Origin: Glandiceps talaboti
Taxonomy: Eukaryota; Hemichordata; Enteropneusta; Spengelidae
Direction of reading: 5' to 3'
Length of the DNA: 64,000 nucleotides
Assembly: GCF_964340395.1 (NCBI RefSeq)
Contig: NC_135558.1
Coordinates: 458,501 to 522,500 of the forward strand
Positions 14,736-26,400 of this stretch are shown one piece after another. The position numbers and the translations under genes are program-made. Below the pieces are notes generated by a model. That model saw only the letters and a program-made list of their open reading frames with translations. It had not been told where the DNA came from and did no database searches. The stretch's first letter is position 1, and each line of letters begins with the position of its first letter.

Positions 14736-15810
14736 ATCAACACTTGGGACCTGAACCCTCACCCGGTAAGTTTTATTAACATGATTGACCTATAGCAAAT
14801 AAAAACATTAAATTGTTGCTGCTACATTGTTGAAGAAAAAAATCAAAATTCATTCAGTGAAAATCAAGAGAGATACTGTAACCATACAACATTCAGAAAT
14901 ACAAAGTCGCCAAGGTCTATTGCACTAAATTTGGAGTATTGCCGTTTTAGTATATTTTAAAGAAACGTTCAACATTCGATCGATTATGAAATGCAGAACA
15001 TGTGACATCACAATGATAATTTGAGAGAGTGAAAAATCATTGAAATATAACAAAGGGTGGAAAATAATTATCATATTTTTGTCTCATTTTGTTTCAGTTT
15101 TGATTCCCTGATGACGACCGGAAAAGCATGACATTAGATTTTAAGGTTTAGATTATCTCAGTTTGCACCACGTACACGTGAGCCACCATGCTCAATTAAG
15201 TGCTTCCAAGTTCAATAGCCTGGTGTGTTATAGCCAAAACACTTATCTGTTTGTATTGGAACGAGTCATTTACCGGAAATCGTCTATGATGATGTCATGA
15301 TGGTACTATGGATGATGAAACAACGGATGTGACGTCATTGAAGTCACTTTCAATTGTTCAACAATGATTCCGTACCTGAGAAATTAATACAAATTTAATC
15401 AAACTGAAAACACAACTTACTTAGCATTTATGTTAAGTTAATATGAACTGCCTCAAGCCTCTTCCACATATTTTCAACAAAAGTTCAAATATTTTCGAAA
15501 ACAAATATATCGTATATGTGATATTTCTGAGTTACATTGTGCGTTATGGTTGATAGCCGACGGTTTCAAAATTTGACGTATTTTGGGCGAATGCCGTGAT
15601 TGAACAGTGTACACACTGTTCATGATATCAAGAGTTCTTGAAAGGAAAGATACTATTGGTCAGCTCCATTCTGCTATGACTAGACTCAGGTCACAGTCTC
15701 AGGGCTACATATCACCCTATGTATTGTAACTATGACAGGTGCGTCGACAATTAACGTGTTGACAAAATATAATGACTTCCATATTAAAGTCACAAACTGA
15801 ATAAATTAAC
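14736..15810 (+). other. Spliced 3' UTR of the small gene
   Basis: A donor CACCCG|GTAAGT at 14766 and an acceptor TTTTGTTTCAG ending 15097 suggest a 332-bp intron in the 3' UTR. An exon junction downstream of a stop codon (about 30 nt here) is close enough not to be expected to trigger nonsense-mediated decay. The final UTR exon runs to the poly(A) signals near 15800. Confidence 0.5.
15800..15805 (+). terminator. Poly(A) signal of the small gene
   Basis: AATAAA, with an ATTAAA at 15783-15788 just upstream. These are the first convincing signals downstream of the 3' UTR acceptor. Confidence 0.55.
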
Positions 15811-15891
15811 ATGATATGTCTTGAGTGTTATTGTGTAATTGTAAAGTAAGGAGCAGATTATGTAAAGACTTATACAATGACTTCTCTAAGA

Positions 15892-16391
15892 GAGCCTTCA
15901 GTATTTACAGGGGCGGAGGAAATCACACGTGCATGGTCTGTTAAATAAAACATGACCCCCCCATTCTCCATTTGTAAAAAGTGACCCTACCCTTTGCCCC
16001 ATTTTGTAAAACATGACCCTCCCCATTACAATTGCATACACTGAACGTTAATCAATATTCCCATTATATGTATGTATACATACAAATTAAATAATTTTGA
16101 CTCTGTATTAGAAAGCAATATTTATACATATAAAGTGACAAACAGTTAAAGACTGGCTAGTTACATTTCTCGTATAATCATACACAATCTAGTTAGTATC
16201 TAAAACGTGCTTTCCATGTTGTGCATACTCTGTCTGATCTGGTCACTTGTACAAGTTCCCTGATATCATTGTCATCATCATCACCTTCACCTTCAGTATT
16301 GCCATTATCAGTGTCACTTTAATCTGACTCGCTGGTACTACTTGAGCCAGTACATGTATCACTGTCCGTGTTCTCTATGACATTCAAAACT

Positions 16392-16453
<62 letters not shown>

Positions 16454-16872
16454 GTCATCGTCATCGTCATCGTCATCATCATCATCATCATCATCACCAT
16501 CATCATCATCGATATCATCATAATATTTTACACAACATTCACGGACAGTGTGAGTGATAAGGTAAGATGGTACACTCAACAAAATGTTTTTATAAAACAA
16601 TTTTCTTACAATACATATATTTTTATTTTTGTATTTTGGCATGTAAAGTACTTGTAAAAATAAATATTGAGTGCTAATCTCACTTTTACATCTCAAAAAA
16701 TACAAAACCAATTTACAATAATTGAATCTTCAATTAGGTCACAAAACTACGGATTGTGAAATGTGACCCTCCCCTAAACATTGTAATGCAAAATATGACC
16801 TTCCGCCAAGAACAGGTTTGTAAAATGTGACCCACCCCCGAGTCCTCCGCCCCCTGTAAATACTGAAGGCTC
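15892..16872. mobile_element. 981-bp non-autonomous DNA transposon with about 30-bp terminal inverted repeats
   Basis: The left end reads GAGCCTTCAGTATTTACAGG and continues GGCGGAGGA. The right end is its reverse complement with one extra G, so about 30 bp match. Inside both ends, short subterminal motifs of the type TGTAAAA.ATGACCC recur in the same orientation (about 15948-16022 and 16756-16835). A minus-strand ORF (16319-16711) has an aspartate run from the (CAT)n array and ends DTCTGSSSTSESD; it may be the tail of a degraded transposon protein. I cannot read a clean target-site duplication (flanks CTCTAAGA and CCTAATGC). The superfamily is not assigned. Confidence 0.75.
16395..16520. repeat. 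(CAT)n/(CGT)n microsatellite inside the TIR element
   Basis: CAT units with a block of CGTCAT units near 16452-16476. Reads as poly-Asp on the minus strand. Confidence 0.95.
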
Positions 16873-17044
16873 CCTAATGCACGTAAAAATAGTTTTCCCT
16901 TCACTGCTAGACATAGTCTGGAGACTAGTCGTGGTGTCACTTTATATTTCAAGCATCACATCTTTCAAATCAAAACAATAATCAGACAAAATTAACGACA
17001 AGTCTCTGGACTATGCTAGACAGAGATTTAAGAGAATGATACAA

Positions 17045-17180
17045 GTAGAGTAGAGTAGAGTAGAGTAGAGTAGAGTAGAGTAGAGTAGAGTAGAGGAGAG
17101 TAGAGTAGAGTAGAGGAGAGTAGAGTAGAGTAGAGGAGAGGAGAGGAGAGTAGAGGAGAATAGAGGAGAGTAGAGGAGAG
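17045..17180. repeat. (AGAGT)n pentanucleotide array
   Basis: About 27 units of AGAGT with AGAGG variants that increase toward the right end. Confidence 0.95.
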
Positions 17181-17602
17181 TGATGACTGTGAGACGGCTT
17201 AAAGTTGTGAACACATCAGACTTGTACAGTGGATGCTAAATAACTTCGAGAACTTATGATTTGATTTGTAGAAATTACATTTAAATCGTCAAGCAAAATC
17301 TATCAGAGTGACAAGTTACTTAAGGCCAAAAGCCTTCATATCATATTGCACAGAACACTTGTTAAAACAAAGTAATCATTTATTTCGATTGTTGTGCCAC
17401 TTTCTTCACGATCGGTGACTATAAATTATATCAAATTCTAAGATGATGTAAGGTTAGGAAATCATTCAAAGCGTCACAAACTTTACTATCCCAAGCATGA
17501 CTGTTTTTTATTGATTGTAGCATTGAGTTGATGGTTTAATTTCCATGACCCAGTAACTTTTCACAGAAATCTCTGTTTTCTGTGCTATCGACCTCCTGTA
17601 AC

Positions 17603-17629
17603 TATTTATTTATTTATTTATTTATTTAT
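17603..17629. repeat. (ATTT)n microsatellite
   Basis: Six to seven TATT units. Confidence 0.85.
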
Positions 17630-18424
17630 CTTCTTGCCCACAGCAGGGACAGTAGCAATCAGAGTCACATTTTTCCCACTTTCTCTTTTCATATGAAAGT
17701 CCAAATGTATAGGATCGTGCTTAAAATTTTAATTGTGGCCCCTTGAAGTCATTTACTGATTTAAGATACGGTTCCATTTCTAAAGAATGATGTTTTGAAC
17801 CTACGGTAGTGAATGAGACTATACTTTTTTCATATCTTCTTTCCATTTAGATTCATCATACTTGAAAATTATTTGCTGGATTTTATTGTCTGAGAGATTT
17901 TTTTTATTTCTTCTCTAAGTGTTTTGAGATTTGTTAAGGGGTAGACCATTCGATATCCTGGGGGGGGGGGGGCTTGGAAGATTGGTGGAGAGTCATTATT
18001 TTTTCCCCACCTGCTTGCCTGAGAATTATTTTTTTTCTCCTTCGCCTATGCTGGCAACTTTTTTTTTCTTTGCTTCTTTGAGATATCCGGATTTTTTTTA
18101 TGTCAATGTTGAACACCTACATTTGTTGCCACAATTTTCTGTTTGGTTTTCGCACATGGTAATACAGAGAGTAAAAAGATGCTGTTCTATCACACAGAGA
18201 TTATATTTAGAAAACTACATATTTCATACATGTTTGATTTTCAATTAAATAAACATCGTTGACAGTTTTTATGGTATGGTGACACACTGAAAATACAAAT
18301 CGGAAACTTGATTGGTGAGCTCAAACATTCAGAAACACAGGTCAGTTTCTCCAGCTTGGGGGATGGGGGGGGGGAGGTGTCAGTGTTTTATTCCATTGGG
18401 CCGACAAAAAGTCACTGACCCCCT

Positions 18425-19070
18425 TGAATAAAGTTTCATAGCGTCTGACAGTAAGCTGTAGAGGGAAGAGCTTTGAGACTGGGTAAAGGCAATGTTTAGG
18501 CTATTCACAGACACTTTCAGACAATAATTTACAAACTTTACAAGACAGCTCTAACATGTAAAAAGCAACTACGTGAGGTTGAAACATTTTTGAAATAAAG
18601 TTTCATAGCATCTTGACACTAAGAGGTGGAGGAAAGAACTTTCTATTGATTTGAGACTGGAGCATGTCTACCTCTTATGGGGGGGGGGGGGGTCCGAGGG
18701 GGTCTCCCCTAGAAGCCCTGGAGGTTCTTTACTTCTAAAGGCAATGTTTAGGCTATTCACAGACACTTTCAGACAATAATTTGCAAGCTTTACAAGACAG
18801 TTCTAACATATAAAAAGCAACTACATAAGGTTGAAACATGTTTGAAATAAAGTTTCACAGCATCTTGACAGTAAGAGGTGGAGGGAAGAACTTTGATTTG
18901 AGGCTTGGACATGTCTACCTCTTATGCGGGGGGGGGGGTCCGAGGGGGTCTCCCCTAGAAGCTTTTCAAGGTTTTTTTTTTTTTACCAATTTTGGTGAAT
19001 CTTATTGTTGGTTTAACGAATGAGTGGCCTCTGGGGTGATGGAGTCCAAGGCCCCCCCCCCCCGGCAGAT
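18425..19070. repeat. About 250-bp tandem repeat, three copies, G-rich
   Basis: A unit beginning near AAAGTTTCATAGC.TCTGACA and containing TTTAGGCTATTCACAGACAC recurs from about 18428, 18598 and 18847 (last copy truncated near 18980). Copies two and three hold a run of 9 to 13 G followed by TCCGAGGGGGTCTCCCCTAG. Because it directly adjoins the LINE fragment on its 3' side (minus-strand sense), it may be LINE 3' UTR sequence. Confidence 0.65.
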
Positions 19071-19106
19071 CTGCAGTTTTTTGTTTCTATTTAGGCAATT
19101 TTTAGG

Positions 19107-19530
19107 TTATTCATAGCCTCTGAGATATATATTGCCAAGCATCGAAAAGCTAAAGTAAATATAACTTTTTAGATAAGTTTTCCAAGTGGGCCTGTAACAT
19201 TGGTATAGGGGCATGTTATGATCCACAGATATTTGCATATTTTCTAAACATTCCATGTCAGTTCGACTAAGTATTAGTATTTCACCTGCATATCCCAGTA
19301 CTGGACGCACTATGTGATTCCATAGAGATGAGCCAAAATTGACCCTGTCGATGTTACCATGGTTACCAAGGGTACTTTTCATGATAGGGAATAAGCTGTC
19401 AAACTTCTTTGATAATTTTCTAAGTGGGTATGGTCAGAAAGATTACGTGTGATCCAGTATCCGAGGTACTTGTATTCATTTGACTCTTTTATGGTTAAAT
19501 CACCAATTAACCAGTTTTTCTGTTTGTCTA
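19107..19530 (-). pseudogene. LINE (non-LTR retrotransposon) reverse-transcriptase C-terminal fragment, frameshifted
   Basis: On the minus strand the frame from about 19530 reads NWLIGDLTIKESNEYKYLGY, the typical post-palm segment of LINE RTs (W...G..I....YKYLG). After a one-base frameshift near 19410 it continues KKFDSLFPIMKSTLGNHGNI, SSLWNHIVRPVLGYAGEI and ILSRTDMECLENMQ, matching the RT thumb/connection region (LW..IV.P.L.Y..EI). No YxDD catalytic box, endonuclease or N-terminal part is present nearby, so this is a dead 5'-truncated copy. The clade is not assigned. Confidence 0.75.
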
Positions 19531-19586
19531 TTTACTTATTTACAATCAGGATATTTGATAATGTGTATTTATAATAATGGTTACTT

Positions 19587-19618
19587 CATAGCCCCTCCAC
19601 GTGGGTGGAGGGTCTATG
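19587..19618. repeat. Palindromic CATAG...CTATG footprint, copy 1
   Basis: CATAGCCCCTCCAC followed by GTGGGTGGAGGGTCTATG forms a near-perfect hairpin of about 14-bp arms. The right arm recurs exactly at 24184-24201. Confidence 0.7.
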
Positions 19619-20286
19619 GTTACTTGTAAGTCTGTATGGTAGTTAATAATTAATGAGGCATTCTAATCTAGTTGCCATGGCCATGTTCTCTATTTTAACA
19701 AAAAAGTAAAATATGTATGCAATTATGAAAATAATAAGGAATAAAACTAACAAGTGTGTTGCAAATCATACAACTATTACCAACCATCTAGTACGATTTA
19801 TGCCAAATGGGCAAGATAAACAGCGACCTCTAGAGGTCTTACAACGGGGTCAAAAGGTAGTGATCAGGGAAACCCCTTGTTTACAGTCCATCGTTACACT
19901 TGGACGAACTCTTGAGCTTAAAAATCGATGAAATGGCAACCTCAAAAAATGTAATGATAAAATATGACCCGTCATTGCTGTTTGCATAACTCCGTTAGAA
20001 ATGTTACTGTTTGTAACCCAGCTGGTAGTTTATCTATCAACGACGCCAAGCGTACTCAGTTACATTTTTAATGCTGCCTAGGCGGTCCATAACTATTTGC
20101 ATAAGAAATAGAGCACAAACATGACAACGTCCAGCAACATGAACACTACTAGCTACACCTGTTGAAACGACTCGTTGTCAATGATAGCCGAAATGTTGTT
20201 AAATTGACTGATCACCGAGTAAGAAACTTTGTTCAATCCGTCCATAATATTCTCAAATAATATGTAAGTAGTGAATTTGTACCAAA

Positions 20287-20486
20287 ATGGCGCTGCACTG
20301 GAAAGAGAGGGAGTATTTCCCACTGTTGATGCAAAACAACAGCGGAGAAGCTCATGCAGCCCTCGAGTATTTCGTGGACGATCTCCACAAGGACAAATCA
20401 AAGACTGTGATGTCATTCATCTGTCACTCAGGATCGGAAGACTTTCTGTGGGGTTTGATTAAACTTCTAGCATCCAAGAACACGAG
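20287..20486 (+). CDS. ARM/FN3 gene exon 1 (start codon)
   Basis: ATG in context ACCAAAATGGCG opens MALHWKEREYFPLLMQNN and runs to KLLASKNTR, ending in phase 2 at donor CACGAG|GTAAGA. No upstream in-frame extension is needed, and the purine at -3 and G at +4 fit a good initiation context. The Arg codon is completed by the first base of exon 2, 23.6 kb away. Confidence 0.85.
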
Positions 20487-23400
20487 GTAAGACCGTTACA
20501 TATGTTTGTTTTCATTATGGTTATGAGTCGTACAGATATTGGAAACTGCGTTGTCAATGTGTTAGTGAAACATTGCTAATCGCTAAATCGCCCATTCAAT
20601 GCATGACTCGCACAACATAACGGCGTGAAATGAGTATGTAATTGGTATAAACATATTTGGATACCACAGTGTCAACTATTTCGTGAGTGTTACGAATATC
20701 CAGTCACTTTTAAATGGATAGAGAAACAACTACCCCATGTAAAACAGTAAATGTAAAAATTATAACGTTTTTTTACAAAGACAATTGACTACTACCTGTT
20801 GATTAGCACACATCAACACATTGTGATATTAAAACATTACACCATGCCAATAAGACAAGGACACTACGTGAAGTGGCATTTTATTATTCAACTTAATGAA
20901 ATCTAGTTAATGAAATTAAATTCCAAATTAAATATTGAATATTGACATTATGGATGAGACAGCTTAATCATTTCATGGTATTAAAGATAAAACAAATATT
21001 TATAGATATTTTATTTCTTGCCTACTACTCACTGATATTTGTAATAAAATTTTGGACATACAAATTCATCAGTGTTGGCATTTGATCTTAAGAATTCTCA
21101 TTTCAAAATGTTATGTTTGACAAAAATAAAAGACAAATATTGAAGAAAGGTCTTTAGAGTGAAGACAGTGTGGTTTTATATTGCCAAGTGTACAAGTGTA
21201 TATTGTATGTCACTATAGACAAACCTTTGTCTGTAAATCCATGTTAGATGACTTTGTATATTGTCATACTCAGAATTGTGCAAAGAATTTACCTGTGATA
21301 TTTATAAGTTAAGTAGATGAACATGTCATTCAGACTGTACTGTAACTTATATTATCTATAGGGACTTGTTTCTTTCTAGAATTTGATTTATGACCACAGA
21401 TGAGGCAAAGGCATGAAAATCAATTTGAAAATGGAAATAGAAGTAAAATGTCACCATTTTACATTTCTACATGCAAAAAAAATGTTTATGGTCAGTCGGG
21501 TTATCCGAAACACATTATTTTTTTATGTTCCCTAACTGTACATATACACGTAGCTACAATACAAAGGAACTAACGTGAGATTCCCAGGGGTTTTCTTCAT
21601 TTACTGGCCAACCCACAGATTTACACATTATTTCACTGGCTATATTTCATGTGAATTTAACAAAATAAGAAAAAATGTTGGCTAAGAAAAGAAAAGTGAA
21701 TGAAAAAAGTAGTCAATTCATTCCCGGGGTTGTGGTGCAGTGATGTGGAAAACTCTTCCCTCCCCTCAGCTGTCAACAGTAACACTACTATTATAAGTGT
21801 AATTCATTTCCTGGGGATGTAGACTTGTGTATTTATGTGGAAAATACCTCCCCTTCCACTTGAGTTGCAGATTCTCACTACTACATGTTGTATTATAATT
21901 GAAAGTACTTTGTTTCCTGGGGTTGTGATATGTAGCGGCGTGGAAAACATTTTCTCTCCCCCCCATCCCACCCCCTCATCCCCCCTAGCTGTAGATCATC
22001 ACAGTAACACTACTAAATAAAGATAATTAATTTCCTGGAGTTGTTATGTAACGACGGTGAACATACTTTCCTCTCACCCCCTCCCCCTCCCCCCTCAGCT
22101 GTAATTGGTCTACAGGAACTTCATTAAATTGATTTGCTTCCCGGGGGGTGTGTAGTGTAGTGATGTGGAAAACATTTTCCTCCCCTCAGCTGCAGGTTGT
22201 CAACAGTAACACTACTAAGTGATTACTATAATAAAAGTGATTGTTGCCTGGCAAATCAGCCCCAAGTCAATGTATTTGGATTAATGAAAGTAACAACTCT
22301 GTTAACTGGAGTGTATTGTGACTGCAGGTTGTGACCTCACTTCTCATCGATTTGTCAAACACACAGTACTTTGTAGGCTGTAATTATGCTGTTCAACTGT
22401 CTTGTTTTAAGTTGTAAGAAAAAGTTTGTATTTTTCATAAATTTTATGTATATTCTTATAAAGTGTCATATGTACATATACTGTACCACTGGCATGTACA
22501 TTCAATGGGTTCAGTTTATAGAAATGTACATTCAATGGGTTCAGTTTATAGGCATGTACATTCAATGGGTTCAGTTTATAGAAATGTACATTCAATGGGT
22601 TCAGGCATGTACATTCAATGGGTTCAGTTTATAGAAATGTACATTCAGTGGGTTCAGTTTATAGAAATGTACATTCAATGGGTTCAGTTTATAGAAATGT
22701 ACATTCAATGGGTTCAGTTTATAGAAATGTACATTCAATGGGTTCAGTTTATAGAAATGTACATTCAATGGGTTCAGTTTATAGAAATGTACATTCAATG
22801 GGTTCAGTTTATAGAAATGTACATTCAATGGGTTCAGTTTATAGAAATATACATTCAATGGGTTCAGTTTATAGAAATGTACATTCAATGGGTTCAGGCA
22901 TGTACATTCAATGGGTTCAGTTTATAGAAATGTACATTCAATGGGTTCAGTTTATAGAAATGTACATTCAATGGGTTCAGTTTATAGAAATATACATTCA
23001 ATGGGTTCAGGCATGTACATTCAATGGGTTCAGTTTATAGGCATGTATATTCAATGGGTTCAGGCATATACATTCAATGGGTTCAGTTTATAGAAATGTA
23101 CATTCAATGGGTTCAGTTTATAGAAATGTACATTCAATGGGTTCAGTTTATAGAAATGTACATTCAATGGGTTCAGTTTATAGAAATGTACATTCAATGG
23201 GTTCAGTTTATAGAAATGTACATTCAATGGGTTCAGTTTATAGAAATGTACATTCAATGGGTTCAGTTTATAGAAATGTACATTCAATGGGTTCAGGCAA
23301 TAGAAATGTACATGAAATGGGTTCAGTTTATAGAAATGTACATTCAATGGGTTCAGTTTATAGAAATGTACATTCAATGGGTTCAGTTTATAGAAATGTA

Positions 23401-26400
23401 CATTCAGTGGGTTCAGTTTATAGAAATGTACATTCAATGGGTTCAGTTTATAGAAATGTACATTCAATGGGTTCAGTTTATAGAAATGTACATGAAATGG
23501 GTTCAGTTTATAGAAATGTACATTCAATGGGTTCAGTTTATAGAAATGTACATTCAATGGGTTCAGTTTATAGAAATGTACATGAAATGGGTTCAGGCAT
23601 GTACATTCAATGGGTTCAGTTTATAGGCATGTACATTCAATGGGTTCAGGCATGTACATTCAATGGGTTCAGTTTATAGAAATGTATATTCACTGGGTTC
23701 AGGCATGTACATTCAATGGGTTCAGTTTATAGGCATGTACATTCAATGGGTTCAGGCATGTACATTCAATGGGTTCAGTTTATAGAAATGTATATTCAAT
23801 GGGTTCAGGCATGTACATTCAATGGGTTCAGTTTATAGAAATGTACATTCAGTGGGTTCAGTTTATAGAAATGTACATTCAATGGGTTCAGTTTATAGAA
23901 ATGTACATTCAATGGGTTCAGTTTATAGAAATGTATATATAATAAATTAGTATGAATGCAAAAAATAAGTACTTTACTTCTTTTTAATAAGGCTGTTCAA
24001 TACTGTAATGACAGTCCACAAGTGACTGTGGTCAAAACTACATGTACATGATCAAGTTGGCAAATTCAGACTCTATATTTTAAAATTTTTATGTTGACTG
24101 ACTTTTTGTAGTATGAATAACAACCCAAACAATAATTTCAATAATGCTATTTTATCAGGATCACCCCTCATACAATCATAGATGTGGGTGGAGGGTCTAT
24201 GATACAATGTAGCGATGACAGGCTCATTAAAGTTAAACTTTCCCATCTGAACATAACAAATCAATTTCACAAATTCTATTTACAAATTATTTTTAAACAT
24301 GATCAACACCCTTTGTCCCAATTTCAGTAAATGTTCTTGTTGGTTGCAACTGTATTTAGAATTGAAGACAAATACCTTTATTACCAGAACACCTGTGACC
24401 AACCAGGGATGTCACCCTATATAGGAAGTATATTACAGCGATTACAATTAATGTGTTGTCATTTGATGGTCACGACATATGTTAGGGAGCCATCATAACA
24501 TGATTCAACCAAATGAACACTATGAAATAATGATTGTTTAATACCTGGCTTAATTCACTCAAATGACTTTGTTATAAGTTAATCAATTAAAATACAGAAC
24601 TTTTAAAAGACTTGTAAAACAATTTTGAGCTTACTGTTTTAGTATTGGGCAAGTTTGATTGATTCATTGTAATGTACTATCCTAATAATTCAGCATTACT
24701 TTATTTATTCCAGAATTGTAAAGAATTGACAAAAAACAATATGGAAAAGGAGAAAACGGAAAATAGTTGTCGAGCAACTAGTCGAGTCCGTACTCCATTC
24801 ACTCTTACATTATATTGCGTTAAACTCATTCTGGGCAAACTGTTCATATGTATTCAAAATTAACTGAAATAACTCAAATAAAACAAAAACAAAAATACAC
24901 ATCAACTAAACTCCTGTGAAAACAAAACTGTAAAAACACACGAAACAGAGAATAACGACAATTATCTTATTCGATAGACTGAAGGTGTTTTTTGTACATA
25001 TTGCTTACGTACATTTACATTGAAACACTAATTTTGGTGATTTTTATTCAGCTATTTATTATCATTTGGTATCCAAAGGCAAGACATAAATTCCAATCAC
25101 TGTTGTTAAGTTAAAGGAAACACTACATTGATACTAGTGTGCATGATGTGGTGACATAATTCAGGCCATACCAGTAAATAGAGTTAGTAAATGACTTGAC
25201 ATAAAGTTTGATGATTTTGACCTACATGTAACCCTATCCATTCAATGCATTCATCTGGTATGGTAATAAAGTATCTCTAACACAGGATAGATTAACACAT
25301 TACCGTAGCAACAGTAACTACATTCTTCTTAATTGGAGTTTCAAGTATTTTATGATATTAACTGGATGACATACAAGTGTTCCTATGGGGCAGTGTCAAG
25401 TTGTTACATTGAATGCCTGGCTACTATCAACTGTTAGCTGTCATGACCATGGCGACCTAGATATTGACTATGGAATGTTTTGTATTTTTGTTCTTGTATT
25501 TGATAAAGGTATATCAAGTACAAACATATTGTAAGCTAGGCAGTAAACTGTATGTGCAACCTATGTACAAGGATTTGGTTAGGAAGCATTGTCCATTTAA
25601 TAATTTGGGTGTTTTTAGGATGTACAAGAAAACATTGATTCCAGATTTTTGTTGGAGGAGGGGGGGGGGGGCATCTGTCTAAGGAAAAGGCTTATCCTTG
25701 TTATAATTGTGTTATAGGGTGATCACAATTATTTATTTCTCTCTCTCTCTCTAACGTCACGCATGATTGAAGAGAAAAGCTTTGTTGAAACTTGCTCTGT
25801 TATATTTGAACAACGTTGTTCCACTGTATGAACATGCCAATGCCAGGGTCAAAAAATATCTCCCTAGGGACAATGTGCAGCCTTTTAATGCCTGGCCTAG
25901 CAGAATCCATGCGAATGGGGATTTTGAATGGGGGAAATAACGAATTCAAAAACTTCATCCGTATGGAGACCAGGGTACGTACTTATGCCAGGGAGACCGT
26001 ATTCAAATATAAAAGAAACACTAATTGTTCTTGATTTTATACAATGTACATGTAGTTGTCAGAGAAGTAAAATATTCAAACCATATTGTAGACATTGTTT
26101 AATACCAAATTGTCAGATTTCATAAACTGGCATTTCACCTTTACATGTACATTTACCATGTAATTCACGACATAAATACACATTTCATTCTAATTTTTAA
26201 ACAAACAGCTGAAATTGACACAAATGATCAAGACTTAATCTTCTTTGTCAGAGAAAGTGATTTCCTCAGTTTCTATGGTGTTGACCTTTGACCTTAAAGG
26301 TTATTGGTCTAAATACTTAGAGAGCAATACAGGTAGGGAAACACAGAGATAATGGTCATATGCTTATACTTTAACATAAAGTCAAGGATTTTACTTGATT

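Larger units (their letters stand above)
15811..20286. other. Intergenic region rich in transposon remnants
   Basis: 4.5 kb between the small gene and the start codon of the ARM/FN3 gene. It holds a TIR element (15892-16872), an AGAGT array (17045-17180), an ATTT run (17603-17629), G-rich dispersed-repeat fragments (17940-19070), a LINE RT fragment (19107-19530) and a palindromic footprint (19587-19618). The promoter and 5' UTR of the ARM/FN3 gene should lie in its last part, but I see no TATA box. Confidence 0.7.

Noticed and set aside
16319-16711. Poly-Asp protein of 130 codons on the minus strand as a host gene
   Set aside because: It lies between the inverted ends of a transposon-like element and its Asp run is a CAT microsatellite; kept only as a possible transposon ORF remnant.
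20153-20416. Minus-strand ORF of 87 codons overlapping exon 1
   Set aside because: Shadow of the coding exon on the opposite strand; the plus-strand exon has start context, donor and a phase-matched partner.
22386-23679. Long open frames with MYIQWVQFIE or NVHSMGSVYR repeats on both strands (up to 200 codons)
   Set aside because: They are translations of the 30-bp minisatellite (30 is divisible by three), open on both strands at once, with no splice or start context, inside intron 1.
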